Part shown: positions 1 to 9,046 of the stretch, piece by piece
How positions within the stretch are numbered: position 1 is the first letter of the stretch
How the letters are laid out: every line of letters begins with the position of its first letter
Origin: MED-G116 sp038107835
Lineage (GTDB): Bacteria; Pseudomonadota; Alphaproteobacteria; Puniceispirillales; Puniceispirillaceae
DNA length: 64,000 nt
Assembly: GCA_038107835.1 (NCBI GenBank)
Contig: JAYNHH010000007.1
Span: forward strand, 30,667 to 94,666
Direction: 5' to 3'
Translations under genes and position numbers: made by a program
The notes under the pieces: model-generated
Told to the model about the DNA's origin: nothing
What the model saw: the letters and a program-made list of their open reading frames with translations, nothing else
Database searches by the model: none

Positions 1-774
1 TTCTGCGGCGTCGACGTTACCCGCGAACCAATACCGGTGTTGCCGACAGTGCATTACAATATGGGTGGAATCCCGACAAATTATCATGGTGAGGTGATCT
101 CACCGAACAGCAAAGATGAAAATGCAGTTGTCCCTGGACTGATGGCGATTGGTGAGGCCGCCTGTGTCTCGGTGCATGGTGCCAACCGCTTGGGAACCAA
201 TTCGTTGCTCGACATCGTGGTGTTTGGCCGGGCGGCGGCGCACAGGGCGGCGGAAACGGTAACACCGGGTGCCGCTGCGCGCGGTGCGCCAGAAGCCGCA
301 ACCGAAAAGGCGCTTGATCGCTTCGATCGGATGCGCAATGCCAGCGGCAGCGAGAGCGCCGCCTCAATCCGTCTTGAAATGCAGCATGTGATGCAGCGTC
401 ACGCCGCTGTTTTCAGATCCAGCGACAGCCTCGCCAATGGCGTGCAGAACATGGACGGTGTGGCTGCCAGGATGGCGCATATCGGGGTCAAGGACAAATC
501 CCTGATCTGGAACACCGATCTGGTTGAGGCGCTGGAACTGGAGAACCTTGTCGGTCAGGCGCTGGTGACAATCCGGTCAGCTGAGCAGCGCCAGGAATCA
601 CGCGGCGCCCATGCGCATGAGGACTGGCCGGAGCGTGATGACGAAAAATGGATGAAACATACCGTCATGCGTCTGGATGACGACAATAAATCTGAACTTT
701 CATACCGCAATGTAATCATGAACACCCTGAGTAACGATGTGGCGCCCATTCCGCCGGCACCACGTGTTTACTAA
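1..774 (+). CDS. sdhA: Succinate dehydrogenase flavoprotein subunit (3' part)
   Basis: This is the C-terminal part (about 257 residues) of the FAD-carrying subunit of complex II, which oxidises succinate to fumarate at the inner face of the cytoplasmic membrane. The reading frame is open from the first base, so the gene begins upstream of the window. The family signature PTVHYNMGGIPTN lies at residues 16-28 of the fragment, GANRLGTNSL follows, and the C-terminal helical domain ends in PAPRVY, as expected for full-length SdhA. sdhB follows after 20 bases, so the two are co-transcribed; sdhC and sdhD are expected upstream. Identity is close to certain. Confidence 0.96.
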   Translation, partial: FCGVDVTREPIPVLPTVHYNMGGIPTNYHGEVISPNSKDENAVVPGLMAIGEAACVSVHGANRLGTNSLLDIVVFGRAAAHRAAETVTPGAAARGAPEAATEKALDRFDRMRNASGSESAASIRLEMQHVMQRHAAVFRSSDSLANGVQNMDGVAARMAHIGVKDKSLIWNTDLVEALELENLVGQALVTIRSAEQRQESRGAHAHEDWPERDDEKWMKHTVMRLDDDNKSELSYRNVIMNTLSNDVAPIPPAPRVY

Positions 775-794
775 GGGTAATTGGCGAGGCATCA

Positions 795-1571
795 ATGGCT
801 GAATTCGCGCTTCCTGCAAACTCCAGAATGACCAAGGGCCAGTCGCATTCCGCGCCAGCCAGCGCGAAGAATGTGAAAACATTCCAGATCTATCGCTGGT
901 CGCCGGATGATGATGCCAATCCTCGGATCGACAGTTTCAATATTGATCTCGATGATTGCGGCCCGATGGTTCTGGATGCGCTGATCAAGATCAAGAGCGA
1001 ACAGGACAGCAGCCTGACATTTCGCCGGTCATGCCGTGAGGGCATCTGCGGATCCTGTTCGATGAACATTGATGGCACCAACACGCTGGCCTGTCTGAAA
1101 AGCATCGATGAGGTAAAGGGAGATGTGAAGATTTTCCCCCTGCCCCATATGCCGGTGGTCAAGGATCTCGTGCCGGATCTCAGCAACTCCTACCGGCAGC
1201 TGACATCGATCGAGCCCTGGTTGAAATCCGACAAGGCTGCGCCCGAGGGTGAGGAGCGGCGGCAATCGCCGGAGGAACGTGAGAAGCTGGACGGGCTTTG
1301 GGAATGCGTGCTGTGTTTCAGCTGTTCAACCGCATGCCCGAGCTATTGGTGGAACAGCGATGAATATCTGGGACCGGCGGTGCTGCTGCAGGCCTATCGC
1401 TGGGTCGCTGACAGCCGTGATGACCGCACAAGTGAACGTCTCGATGCGCTTGATGACAGTTTCGCCCTCTATCGCTGTCATACCATTATGAATTGCGCAA
1501 AGACCTGTCCCAAGGGGCTGAACCCCGGCAAGGCCATTGCCAGCATCAAGTCGGAGCTTGCGAGCCGCTAG
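795..1571 (+). CDS. sdhB: Succinate dehydrogenase iron-sulfur subunit
   Basis: This 258-residue subunit passes electrons from SdhA to ubiquinone through three Fe-S clusters. The [2Fe-2S] ligands are Cys80, Cys85, Cys88 and Cys100 in the N-terminal ferredoxin domain. The C-terminal domain has CVLCFSCSTACP (Cys171, 174, 177, 181) and the later Cys228, Cys234 and Cys238, giving the [4Fe-4S] and [3Fe-4S] sites. Length is normal for alphaproteobacteria. It lies directly behind sdhA in the same operon. The N-terminus is about 25 residues longer than the conserved core, so a start at the internal Met12 is possible. Confidence 0.97.
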   Translation: MAEFALPANSRMTKGQSHSAPASAKNVKTFQIYRWSPDDDANPRIDSFNIDLDDCGPMVLDALIKIKSEQDSSLTFRRSCREGICGSCSMNIDGTNTLACLKSIDEVKGDVKIFPLPHMPVVKDLVPDLSNSYRQLTSIEPWLKSDKAAPEGEERRQSPEEREKLDGLWECVLCFSCSTACPSYWWNSDEYLGPAVLLQAYRWVADSRDDRTSERLDALDDSFALYRCHTIMNCAKTCPKGLNPGKAIASIKSELASR

Positions 1572-1647
1572 TCTGGTGCGCCGGTTTTGACTGGCTGCGC
1601 ATTTGCTGGTCTGATATGCCGCAGCCGCATATGACAGAGATGAGCAA

Positions 1648-2754
1648 ATGGCCGAACAGATCCTGACACCGACCGAGGCGCTGGCGGAGAAAATCGCCGG
1701 TGGTGATTTACAGGAAGATGCGGGGCAGTTGGCCACCGCGCAGGAACTTGATCAATTGCGTGCTGCGATCATCGAGCGCCAATCACGCGGCTTGCTGACG
1801 AAAATCATTGGCCGGACGAAACCGGTAACCGGTCTCTACATCCATGGCGGTGTAGGCCGCGGCAAGACCATGTTGATGGATATGTTCTTTGCCTCCCTGC
1901 CCCATGGCAATGGTGGTCCGATCGGCTGGCGCCTGCATTTTCACGATTTCATGGTGTTGGCCCAGGATTTGATCCATGCTGCCCGCGAGGCCGGAAAGGC
2001 CGACCCGATCGGAGAGGCTGCCACGCAGCTGGCCAGCAGGGGCCGCGTGCTGTGTTTTGACGAGATGGAAGTGCGTGACATAGCCGATGCGATGATTGTC
2101 GCGCGCTTGTTCACGGCAATCTTTGATGAGGGCGTCACTCTGGTTGCCACCTCCAACCGGCACGCTGATGATCTCTATAAGGGTGGGTTGCACAGGGACC
2201 GCTTCCTGCCCTTCATCGCCCTGCTCACGCAACGCTGCAAACTGGTTGAAATTGCTGAAGGGCCGGACTGGCGTGGGTCGGTGCTGGCCGAAATGCAGGC
2301 CTGGTACACGCCCGATGACAGCCACGCCGCGGTGGCACTGGAAGAAGCATTTGATGCGCTGCGGGGAACGACCCCAGCCACTGCCGACACCTTGCGTGTG
2401 GCGGGTCGCGATATTGTGATTGAGAGCAGTGCGGGCGACGTTGCGCTGGTCACTTTTGCTGAACTGTGTGAAGCACCGCTTGCTGCACGCGACTATCTGG
2501 CGGTTGCTGGAAAATATGCTGGTATAGTGATGCGTGGGGTTCCCAGGTTCGATGACCAGAACGAAGCATCTGCACGGCGTTTCATGTGGCTTGTCGACGC
2601 GCTCTATGACCGGTCACGTTTTCTCATCGTCTCAGCTGCGACCGATATTGGCGCGCTCTACAAGGGGCATCACTTTGCGTTTGAGTTTTCCCGCACGATG
2701 TCGCGGCTGGGTGAAATGACCCGTCGTGGAAAATTGTTTCAAACCGACATTTAA
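1648..2754 (+). CDS. zapE: Cell division protein ZapE (AFG1-like ATPase)
   Basis: A 368-residue AAA+ P-loop ATPase of the AFG1/ZapE family. The Walker A motif GGVGRGKTM is at about residue 68, followed by a Walker B with DEMEVRDIADAMI and a sensor region reading ATSNR. In E. coli ZapE modulates FtsZ rings; mitochondrial Afg1 acts on respiratory complexes. The position between sdhB and mdh is the usual alphaproteobacterial one and fits a link to respiratory enzyme quality control, but that role is inferred. The gene starts 76 bases after sdhB. Confidence 0.9.
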   Translation: MAEQILTPTEALAEKIAGGDLQEDAGQLATAQELDQLRAAIIERQSRGLLTKIIGRTKPVTGLYIHGGVGRGKTMLMDMFFASLPHGNGGPIGWRLHFHDFMVLAQDLIHAAREAGKADPIGEAATQLASRGRVLCFDEMEVRDIADAMIVARLFTAIFDEGVTLVATSNRHADDLYKGGLHRDRFLPFIALLTQRCKLVEIAEGPDWRGSVLAEMQAWYTPDDSHAAVALEEAFDALRGTTPATADTLRVAGRDIVIESSAGDVALVTFAELCEAPLAARDYLAVAGKYAGIVMRGVPRFDDQNEASARRFMWLVDALYDRSRFLIVSAATDIGALYKGHHFAFEFSRTMSRLGEMTRRGKLFQTDI

Positions 2755-2801
2755 AAATATAATCTCCCCGCTTTTCACGGCTTGGCCCTTGTGTAATCGG
2801 G

Positions 2802-2807
2802 TATAAT
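2802..2807 (+). promoter_or_regulatory. Candidate -10 element upstream of mdh
   Basis: A perfect TATAAT hexamer sits 85 bases before the mdh start, in the longest gap of the TCA block. No good -35 lies at 16-18 bases; the nearest TTG-containing hexamer (TTGGCC at 2782) is only 14 bases away. It is therefore a plausible but unproven promoter for mdh-sucCD and perhaps for the genes beyond. Confidence 0.35.
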
Positions 2808-2892
2808 TTTGTAAACACGCCGGAGAAATCTGTCTTTAAACCAATGGGGTTTCAAAGGCCTTCTTTCTCACTCTCTTTTTGGATTTCGGATC

Positions 2893-3843
2893 ATGGCACG
2901 AAATAAAATCTCTCTCGTTGGCGCTGGCAATATCGGCGGCACATTGGCGCTGCTCGCCGGTTTGAAAGAGCTGGGCGATGTTATGCTTTTTGACATTGCC
3001 GAGGGGATGCCGCAGGGCAAGGCGCTCGATATCGCGCAGGCAAGCCCGATTGAGGGTTTCAACGCGGATGTGTCTGGCGCGAATGATTATGCGGCACTTG
3101 CTGACAGCGATGTTGTGATCGTGACAGCTGGTGTTGCGCGCAAGCCGGGCATGAGCCGTGATGACCTGATCGGCATTAATACCAGCGTGATGAAGCAGGT
3201 TGGTGCCGGCATCCGGGATAACTGCCCGAATGCCTTTGTGATCTGCATCACCAATCCTCTTGATGTCATGGTTGGCGTTCTGCAGGAGGCCTCCGGCCTT
3301 CCAAAATCCCATGTGGTCGGTATGGCAGGTGTTCTGGATTCGGCCCGCTTCCGTTATTTCCTTGCAGAGGAATTCGATGTATCGGTTGAGGATGTCACCG
3401 CTTTTGTCCTTGGTGGACATGGCGATACGATGGTGCCGCTTGTGCGCTATTCGGCTGTTGCTGGCATTCCGGTGCCTGACCTTGTTGAAATGGGGTGGTC
3501 CACCACTGAGAAGATCGACCAGATCGTGCAGCGTACGCGCGATGGTGGGGCTGAGATTGTTGGACTGCTGAAAACCGGGTCTGCCTTCTATGCGCCGGCT
3601 TCGTCGGCGATTGAAATGGCTGATGCCTTTCTCAAGGACAAGAAGCGTCTGCTTCCCTGCGCGGCCTATGTTGATGGTGCCTATGGATTGAATGGGCTGT
3701 ATGTCGGGGTGCCGGTGATCATCGGAGCGGGTGGTGTCGAGCGTGTTGTCGAGATCGCCCTCAATGAGGAAGAGCAGGCAATGTTTGAAAACTCGGTTTC
3801 CGCTGTGAAGGCGTTGAACGAGGTGGTGGCTGGACTCGAATAA
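2893..3843 (+). CDS. mdh: Malate dehydrogenase
   Basis: A 316-residue NAD-dependent enzyme that converts malate to oxaloacetate in the TCA cycle. It shows the N-terminal Rossmann motif GAGNIGGTLA, the substrate-binding stretch AGVARKPGMSRDDL, the segment ITNPLDVM, and the catalytic histidine in GGHGDTMVPL. Length and sequence match the lactate-dehydrogenase-like MDH common in alphaproteobacteria. An intrinsic terminator follows the stop codon immediately, and sucC lies just beyond it. Confidence 0.97.
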   Translation: MARNKISLVGAGNIGGTLALLAGLKELGDVMLFDIAEGMPQGKALDIAQASPIEGFNADVSGANDYAALADSDVVIVTAGVARKPGMSRDDLIGINTSVMKQVGAGIRDNCPNAFVICITNPLDVMVGVLQEASGLPKSHVVGMAGVLDSARFRYFLAEEFDVSVEDVTAFVLGGHGDTMVPLVRYSAVAGIPVPDLVEMGWSTTEKIDQIVQRTRDGGAEIVGLLKTGSAFYAPASSAIEMADAFLKDKKRLLPCAAYVDGAYGLNGLYVGVPVIIGAGGVERVVEIALNEEEQAMFENSVSAVKALNEVVAGLE

Positions 3844-3848
3844 CGGAT

Positions 3849-3876
3849 GGCGGGCTGATGCCCGCCTTTTTCTTTT
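3849..3876 (+). terminator. Intrinsic terminator between mdh and sucC
   Basis: A seven-base GC-only stem (GGCGGGC / GCCCGCC, arms 3849-3855 and 3860-3866) with a TGAT loop is followed by TTTTTCTTTT. It lies 6 bases after the mdh stop and ends about 15 bases before the sucC start codon, so it touches the sucC ribosome-binding site (GGGGGA at about 3877). Confidence 0.8.
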
Positions 3877-3891
3877 GGGGGAAATATTTCA

Positions 3892-5052
3892 ATGAATATT
3901 CATGAGCACCAGGCAAAGGCCCTGCTTGCTGAATATGGCGTGCCGGTTCCACGTGGACAGGCCGCTTTCTCGGTTGATGAGGCGGTGTCGGCAGCAACAG
4001 AGCTGGGTGGTCCGGTCTATGTTGTAAAGGCGCAGATTCATGCGGGTGGCCGGGGCAAGGCTGGGGGCGTGAAAGTTGTCAAATCACTTGACGAGGTTGC
4101 TGACGTAGCTGGTGAAATCCTGGGTAAAACGCTGGTCACGCACCAGACTGGCCCCGGGGGGCGCGAGGTTCGCCGCCTGTATGTTGAGGATGGCTGCGAC
4201 ATCGCCGATGAACTCTATCTCTCGATGCTTGTCGATCGTGGCACCAGCCGGATTACAATCATCGCCTCGAGCGAGGGCGGAATGGATATCGAGGAAGTGG
4301 CGGCCAGTCAGCCAGAGAAGATTCTCTCGCTGGCGATTGACCCTGCTACCGGCCTGCAACCACATCATATGCGCAGACTCGCCGGTATTCTTGGTCTGTC
4401 TGGTGGCACCGCCAAGCAGCTGCCCCATTTTCTGCATGGAATTTTCACGGCATTCAATGCGCTTGATGCCTCGCTTGTTGAAATCAATCCTCTTGTGGTG
4501 ACGGGAACTGGTGATCTGCTGGCACTCGATGCGAAGATGAGTTTTGATGACAATGCGCTGTACCGCCATCCCAATGTGATGGAACTGCGCGACCTCAGTG
4601 AGGAGGATCCGGCCGAGGTGCGTGCCAGCGAATTCGATCTCAATTATATCAAGCTGGATGGTGAGATTGGCTGTATGGTCAATGGTGCGGGTCTGGCCAT
4701 GGCGACAATGGATATCATTGAGTTGAATGGAGCTTCACCGGCAAATTTTCTTGATGTGGGTGGCAGCGCTACAACGGAACGCGTGACTGAGGCCTTCAAG
4801 ATCATTCTCTCGGATGACAATGTGAAGGGCATTCTGGTCAATATCTTTGGTGGCATCATGCGGTGCGATATCATTGCTGAGGGTGTTGTCTCAGCAGCGC
4901 GGACTCTTGGTCTGGGCAAACCCCTTGTTGTCCGGCTTGAGGGAACAAATGTCGAGGAAGGCAAAAAGATCATGGCCGAGTCCGGACTTTCGATTATTCC
5001 AGCTGACAATCTTGCCGATGCCGCGACAAAAATTGTTGCGGCCATCAAGTAA
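3892..5052 (+). CDS. sucC: Succinyl-CoA synthetase beta subunit
   Basis: A 386-residue ADP-forming subunit with an N-terminal ATP-grasp domain starting MNIHEHQAKALLAEYGVPVP and the glycine-rich GGRGKAGGVK nucleotide loop at about residues 45-54. The C-terminal CoA-ligase domain has NGAGLAMATMD and NIFGGIMRCD. With SucD it turns succinyl-CoA into succinate while making ATP or GTP. The gene begins right after a strong terminator with no room for a standard promoter, so expression probably depends on read-through from mdh or on a start site inside mdh. Confidence 0.97.
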   Translation: MNIHEHQAKALLAEYGVPVPRGQAAFSVDEAVSAATELGGPVYVVKAQIHAGGRGKAGGVKVVKSLDEVADVAGEILGKTLVTHQTGPGGREVRRLYVEDGCDIADELYLSMLVDRGTSRITIIASSEGGMDIEEVAASQPEKILSLAIDPATGLQPHHMRRLAGILGLSGGTAKQLPHFLHGIFTAFNALDASLVEINPLVVTGTGDLLALDAKMSFDDNALYRHPNVMELRDLSEEDPAEVRASEFDLNYIKLDGEIGCMVNGAGLAMATMDIIELNGASPANFLDVGGSATTERVTEAFKIILSDDNVKGILVNIFGGIMRCDIIAEGVVSAARTLGLGKPLVVRLEGTNVEEGKKIMAESGLSIIPADNLADAATKIVAAIK

Positions 5053-5065
5053 CCGGGGAAAAACC

Positions 5066-5950
5066 ATGTCCGTTCTTGTTAACAGTCAGACACGAGTCAT
5101 CTGTCAGGGTCTTACAGGCTCACAAGGCAGCTTTCATTCCGAACAGGCAATCGCCTACGGCACTACGATGGTTGGTGGGGTGACGCCGGGCAAAGGTGGA
5201 CAAACCCATCTTGATCTGCCGGTTTTCAATTCGGTCGCCGAAGCCATGGCGAAGACCGGGGCGAATGCGTCGGTCATCTATGTGCCGCCGCCATTTGCCG
5301 CCGACTCGATTCTTGAGGCGATAGACGCGGAAATGCCACTGATCATCTGTATCACCGAGGGCATTCCGGTGTTGGACATGGTGCGGGTGAAGCGCGCGCT
5401 TGATGCCAGCAAAAGCCGTCTGATCGGACCCAACTGTCCGGGCATCATCACCCCGGGTGAATGTAAGATCGGCATCATGCCGGGACACATTCATCAGCCT
5501 GGCAAGGTCGGCATCGTGTCGCGTTCGGGAACCTTGACCTATGAGGCTGTCGCGCAGACAACAGCGGCCGGACTTGGCCAGTCAACCTGTATTGGTATTG
5601 GTGGCGATCCGGTGAACGGAACCAATTTCATCGATTGTCTGGAAATGTTCCTTGAGGATGAGCAGACCGAGGCAATCGTGATGATTGGTGAAATTGGTGG
5701 TTCGGCTGAGGAAGAGGCAGCTGCCTTCTATGCCGGCAAGGCGGATAGAAAGCCCATCGCCGGTTTCATCGCTGGCCGAACCGCACCTCCGGGACGGCGA
5801 ATGGGGCATGCCGGCGCCATCGTCAGCGGTGGCAGTGGGGCCGCTGTAGACAAGATTGCGGCGATGGAGGCATCAGGGTTTGTGATGGCCGCCTCGCCTG
5901 CCGGACTTGGTGAGGCGGTGACAAAAGCCATTGCCGACTTTCGTGGTTAG
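5066..5950 (+). CDS. sucD: Succinyl-CoA synthetase alpha subunit
   Basis: A 294-residue partner of SucC carrying the CoA-binding Rossmann domain and the phosphohistidine. The ATG at 5066 was chosen because it gives the family N-terminus MSVLVNSQTRVICQGLTGSQ and lies 13 bases after the sucC stop; the frame is open further upstream, but that part overlaps sucC and is not conserved sequence. The phosphorylated His is in RRMGHAGAIVSGG near residue 245, and GPNCPGIITP is the CoA-domain signature. It is translated with sucC. Confidence 0.96.
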   Translation: MSVLVNSQTRVICQGLTGSQGSFHSEQAIAYGTTMVGGVTPGKGGQTHLDLPVFNSVAEAMAKTGANASVIYVPPPFAADSILEAIDAEMPLIICITEGIPVLDMVRVKRALDASKSRLIGPNCPGIITPGECKIGIMPGHIHQPGKVGIVSRSGTLTYEAVAQTTAAGLGQSTCIGIGGDPVNGTNFIDCLEMFLEDEQTEAIVMIGEIGGSAEEEAAAFYAGKADRKPIAGFIAGRTAPPGRRMGHAGAIVSGGSGAAVDKIAAMEASGFVMAASPAGLGEAVTKAIADFRG

Positions 5951-6026
5951 GACGTAAACAACTTGAATAAGCCAGAATAGCGCATACACTGTGCTCACTC
6001 TGTAATCCTGTGAAGGAAGCCTTCTG

Positions 6027-8972
6027 ATGGACGACTCCGGGCAAGCCCCAAGTTTAGACAGTCACAGCAACACAAAAACCACCGAACCGGACTACAGTCT
6101 GCTATCGGGCGCCAACGCTACTTTCATTGCGGAAATGAAGGCATCATGGGTGCGCGATCCAAGTTCGGTCGACAGGAGTTGGGCTGCCTATTTCAAACAT
6201 CTCGATCAGGTTGGCGCCGAAACCGATCTTGTGGAAACCGGACCAAGCTGGGGGCGCGCCGCAAGCCGTGTTGTCGGTGCCATCGACCCAGAGGAATCGA
6301 TCCGCGCCGTGGCCGATGGGCATGTTGCGGGCCGGCATGTGAATGCAGGTGACATCCGCGCTGCAACGCTCGACTCACTGCGGGCGGTGATGTTGATCCG
6401 GGCCTACCGCATTCGGGGTCACCTGATTGCCGATCTTGATCCTCTGGCATTGGAGGAAAAGCCCCTTCATCCAGAGCTTGATCCGCAGACCTATGGTTTT
6501 GGTGATGATGATTGGGACCGCCCCATTTTCATCAATTATGTGCTGGGACTGGAAACCGCCACCCTGCGCGAGATCGTTGCCCAGCTTCGCAAGACCTATT
6601 GCGGCACGATCGGTGTTGAATTCATGCATATCCAGGATCCGGCGCAAAAGGCATGGATCCAGGAACGCATCGAGGCAATCGGCAACAAGACCGATTTTAC
6701 CCTGCGTGGCAAGAAGGCCATTTATGAGCGTCTTGTCGATGCCACAGAATTTGAGAGGTATCTTCATAAGAAATATACCGGGACCAAGCGCTTTGGTCTG
6801 GATGGTGGTGAGGCGGTCATTCCGGCGCTGGAACAGATCCTCAAGCGCGGCAGCCAGCTCGGCCTCGGCGAAGTTGTCATTGGCATGGCGCACCGTGGAC
6901 GGTTGAATGTTCTGCATAATGTTCTGGCAAAGCCGTTCCGTGCCATTGTTTCCGAGTTTCTCGGCAACCCGGCCAATCCAGAAGAGGCTGGTGGCTCTGG
7001 TGATGTGAAATATCACATGGGCGCTTCTGCTGACAGGGAGTTCGATAAGACGCAGGTGCATCTCAGCCTTGCGCCGAACCCGTCACATCTGGAAATTGTG
7101 GACCCGGTCGTGGTTGGCCGTGTGCGGGCTAAACAGCAGCAGCGCGATGACACCGAACGGACCGAGGTTCTGGGCATTCTGCTGCATGGCGATGCCGCCT
7201 TTGCCGGACAGGGTGTCGTCGGTGAGACCTTTGCCTTCTCGGCGCTTCGTGGTTACCGCACGGGCGGGACGATCCATATCATCGTCAATAACCAGATCGG
7301 CTTTACCACAAGCCCGCATTATTCGCGCTCGTCACCCTACCCGACGGATGTGGCAAAGATGGTGATGGCGCCGATTTTTCACGTCAATGGTGATGACCCG
7401 GAAGCGGTGGTGCACGCCGCCCGCATTGCCACCGAATTCCGGCAGGCCTTTGGCACTGATGCCGTCATCGACATGTTCTGCTACCGGCGCTTTGGACATA
7501 ATGAGGGTGATGAGCCAGCTTTCACCCAGCCACTGATGTACAAGGCGATTGCAGCGCATCAGAGCACCAGTGAAATTTACGCGCGCAAGCTGATTGCCGA
7601 AGGTGTGTTTGATGAGGCGGGTGCGCGGCAGGTCATTGATGACCGCCTGACCTATCTCGATGATGAATTTGAGGCTGGGACAAGCTATCGGCCAAATAAG
7701 GCCGACTGGCTGGAGGGAAGCTGGTCAGGAATGCGCAAGGCGCATGGAGTTGAGCGACGCGGTGAAACAGCGGTTGAACTGGATGTGTTGCGGCGGATTG
7801 GCAAGACCATGACAACGCCGCCAGAGCATATGACGCTCAATTCGAAACTGACCCGTATCCTGAAAACGCGCAGGGCGAATATCGAGGCTGGCACCAATAT
7901 TGACTGGGCGACTGCCGAGCATCTTGCCTTTGGCTCGCTGCTGCTTGAAGGTGATGTGGTGCGCCTGTCCGGTCAGGATTCCTGTCGCGGCACTTTCAGC
8001 CAGCGCCATGCTGTTCTGGTTGATCAGAATACCGAGGAACGCTATGCGCCGCTGATGCATCTTGACCCGGACCAGGCGACCTTTGAGGTGATCGACTCAC
8101 CGCTGTCTGAGGCGTCAGTGATGGGTTTTGAGTATGGTTTCTCGCAGGTGGAGCCAAACGCTCTTGTGATGTGGGAAGCGCAGTTTGGTGATTTTGCCAA
8201 TGGTGCGCAGGTTGTCATCGACCAGTTCATTTCCTCTGGTGAGGCAAAATGGCTGCGGATGAACGCGCTGGTTCTGCTGTTGCCACACGGCTATGAGGGG
8301 CAGGGACCGGAACATTCATCGGCACGTCTGGAGAGATATCTGCAGCTATGCGCCGAGGATAATATGCAGGTGGTCAATTGCACAACCCCAGCCAATTATT
8401 TCCATGTTCTGCGCCGGCAGCTCCGCCGCGATTTCCGCAAGCCGCTTGTCGTGATGACTCCAAAATCGCTGTTGCGACACAAAGCCTGTGTTTCTGACAT
8501 CGAGGAGATGGGGCCGGCAACAAGTTTTCACCGGGTTCTCGATGAGCGTGACACGAAAGTAAACCATGGCAAGGCAAAGCGCGTCGTGATGTGCAGCGGC
8601 AAGGTCTATTTCGACCTTGCGGCAAAACGTGATGAGCAGGGTGCCTGGGATACAGAGATCATCCGGCTCGAACAACTATATCCATTTCCAAGCAAGGCCC
8701 TGAAGGAAGTGATCGCAATGACCCCGAAGGCGACTTTCGTCTGGTGTCAGGAAGAGCCAAAAAACATGGGCGCCTGGACAATGGTCCGTGACTTCATTGA
8801 GGACATGATGGCTGAGGCTGGCACCAAGCAGCAACGGCTTGCCTATGCCGGGCGCGCCGCGGCGGCCTCTCCGGCCACGGGGTCACTGGCACGTCACAAC
8901 AAGGAACAGCAGGGGCTGGTCGCCGCTGCGCTGGGGCTGGATGCCGGTGATAAAGCCGCCGCCGCCGAATGA
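6027..8972 (+). CDS. sucA: 2-oxoglutarate dehydrogenase E1 component
   Basis: A 981-residue thiamine-diphosphate enzyme that decarboxylates 2-oxoglutarate and transfers the succinyl group to SucB. The short N-terminal segment (LLSGANATFIAEMKASW) binds the E2 core. The ThDP domain shows GMAHRGRLNVL and the GDAAFAGQGVV to NNQIGFTT motif near residues 390-425. The C-terminal transketolase-like domain includes LPHGYEGQGPEHSSARLER. The start is supported by AAGGA ten bases upstream. sucB and lpd follow, so the whole oxoglutarate dehydrogenase complex is encoded together. Confidence 0.97.
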   Translation: MDDSGQAPSLDSHSNTKTTEPDYSLLSGANATFIAEMKASWVRDPSSVDRSWAAYFKHLDQVGAETDLVETGPSWGRAASRVVGAIDPEESIRAVADGHVAGRHVNAGDIRAATLDSLRAVMLIRAYRIRGHLIADLDPLALEEKPLHPELDPQTYGFGDDDWDRPIFINYVLGLETATLREIVAQLRKTYCGTIGVEFMHIQDPAQKAWIQERIEAIGNKTDFTLRGKKAIYERLVDATEFERYLHKKYTGTKRFGLDGGEAVIPALEQILKRGSQLGLGEVVIGMAHRGRLNVLHNVLAKPFRAIVSEFLGNPANPEEAGGSGDVKYHMGASADREFDKTQVHLSLAPNPSHLEIVDPVVVGRVRAKQQQRDDTERTEVLGILLHGDAAFAGQGVVGETFAFSALRGYRTGGTIHIIVNNQIGFTTSPHYSRSSPYPTDVAKMVMAPIFHVNGDDPEAVVHAARIATEFRQAFGTDAVIDMFCYRRFGHNEGDEPAFTQPLMYKAIAAHQSTSEIYARKLIAEGVFDEAGARQVIDDRLTYLDDEFEAGTSYRPNKADWLEGSWSGMRKAHGVERRGETAVELDVLRRIGKTMTTPPEHMTLNSKLTRILKTRRANIEAGTNIDWATAEHLAFGSLLLEGDVVRLSGQDSCRGTFSQRHAVLVDQNTEERYAPLMHLDPDQATFEVIDSPLSEASVMGFEYGFSQVEPNALVMWEAQFGDFANGAQVVIDQFISSGEAKWLRMNALVLLLPHGYEGQGPEHSSARLERYLQLCAEDNMQVVNCTTPANYFHVLRRQLRRDFRKPLVVMTPKSLLRHKACVSDIEEMGPATSFHRVLDERDTKVNHGKAKRVVMCSGKVYFDLAAKRDEQGAWDTEIIRLEQLYPFPSKALKEVIAMTPKATFVWCQEEPKNMGAWTMVRDFIEDMMAEAGTKQQRLAYAGRAAAASPATGSLARHNKEQQGLVAAALGLDAGDKAAAAE

Positions 8973-9046
8973 GGATGCCTGTTCCAGATGATGTGTCTGG
9001 AACTGTGCCGCCTATCTGAAAATGGCACCAGAGGAGGGTGCTGACC

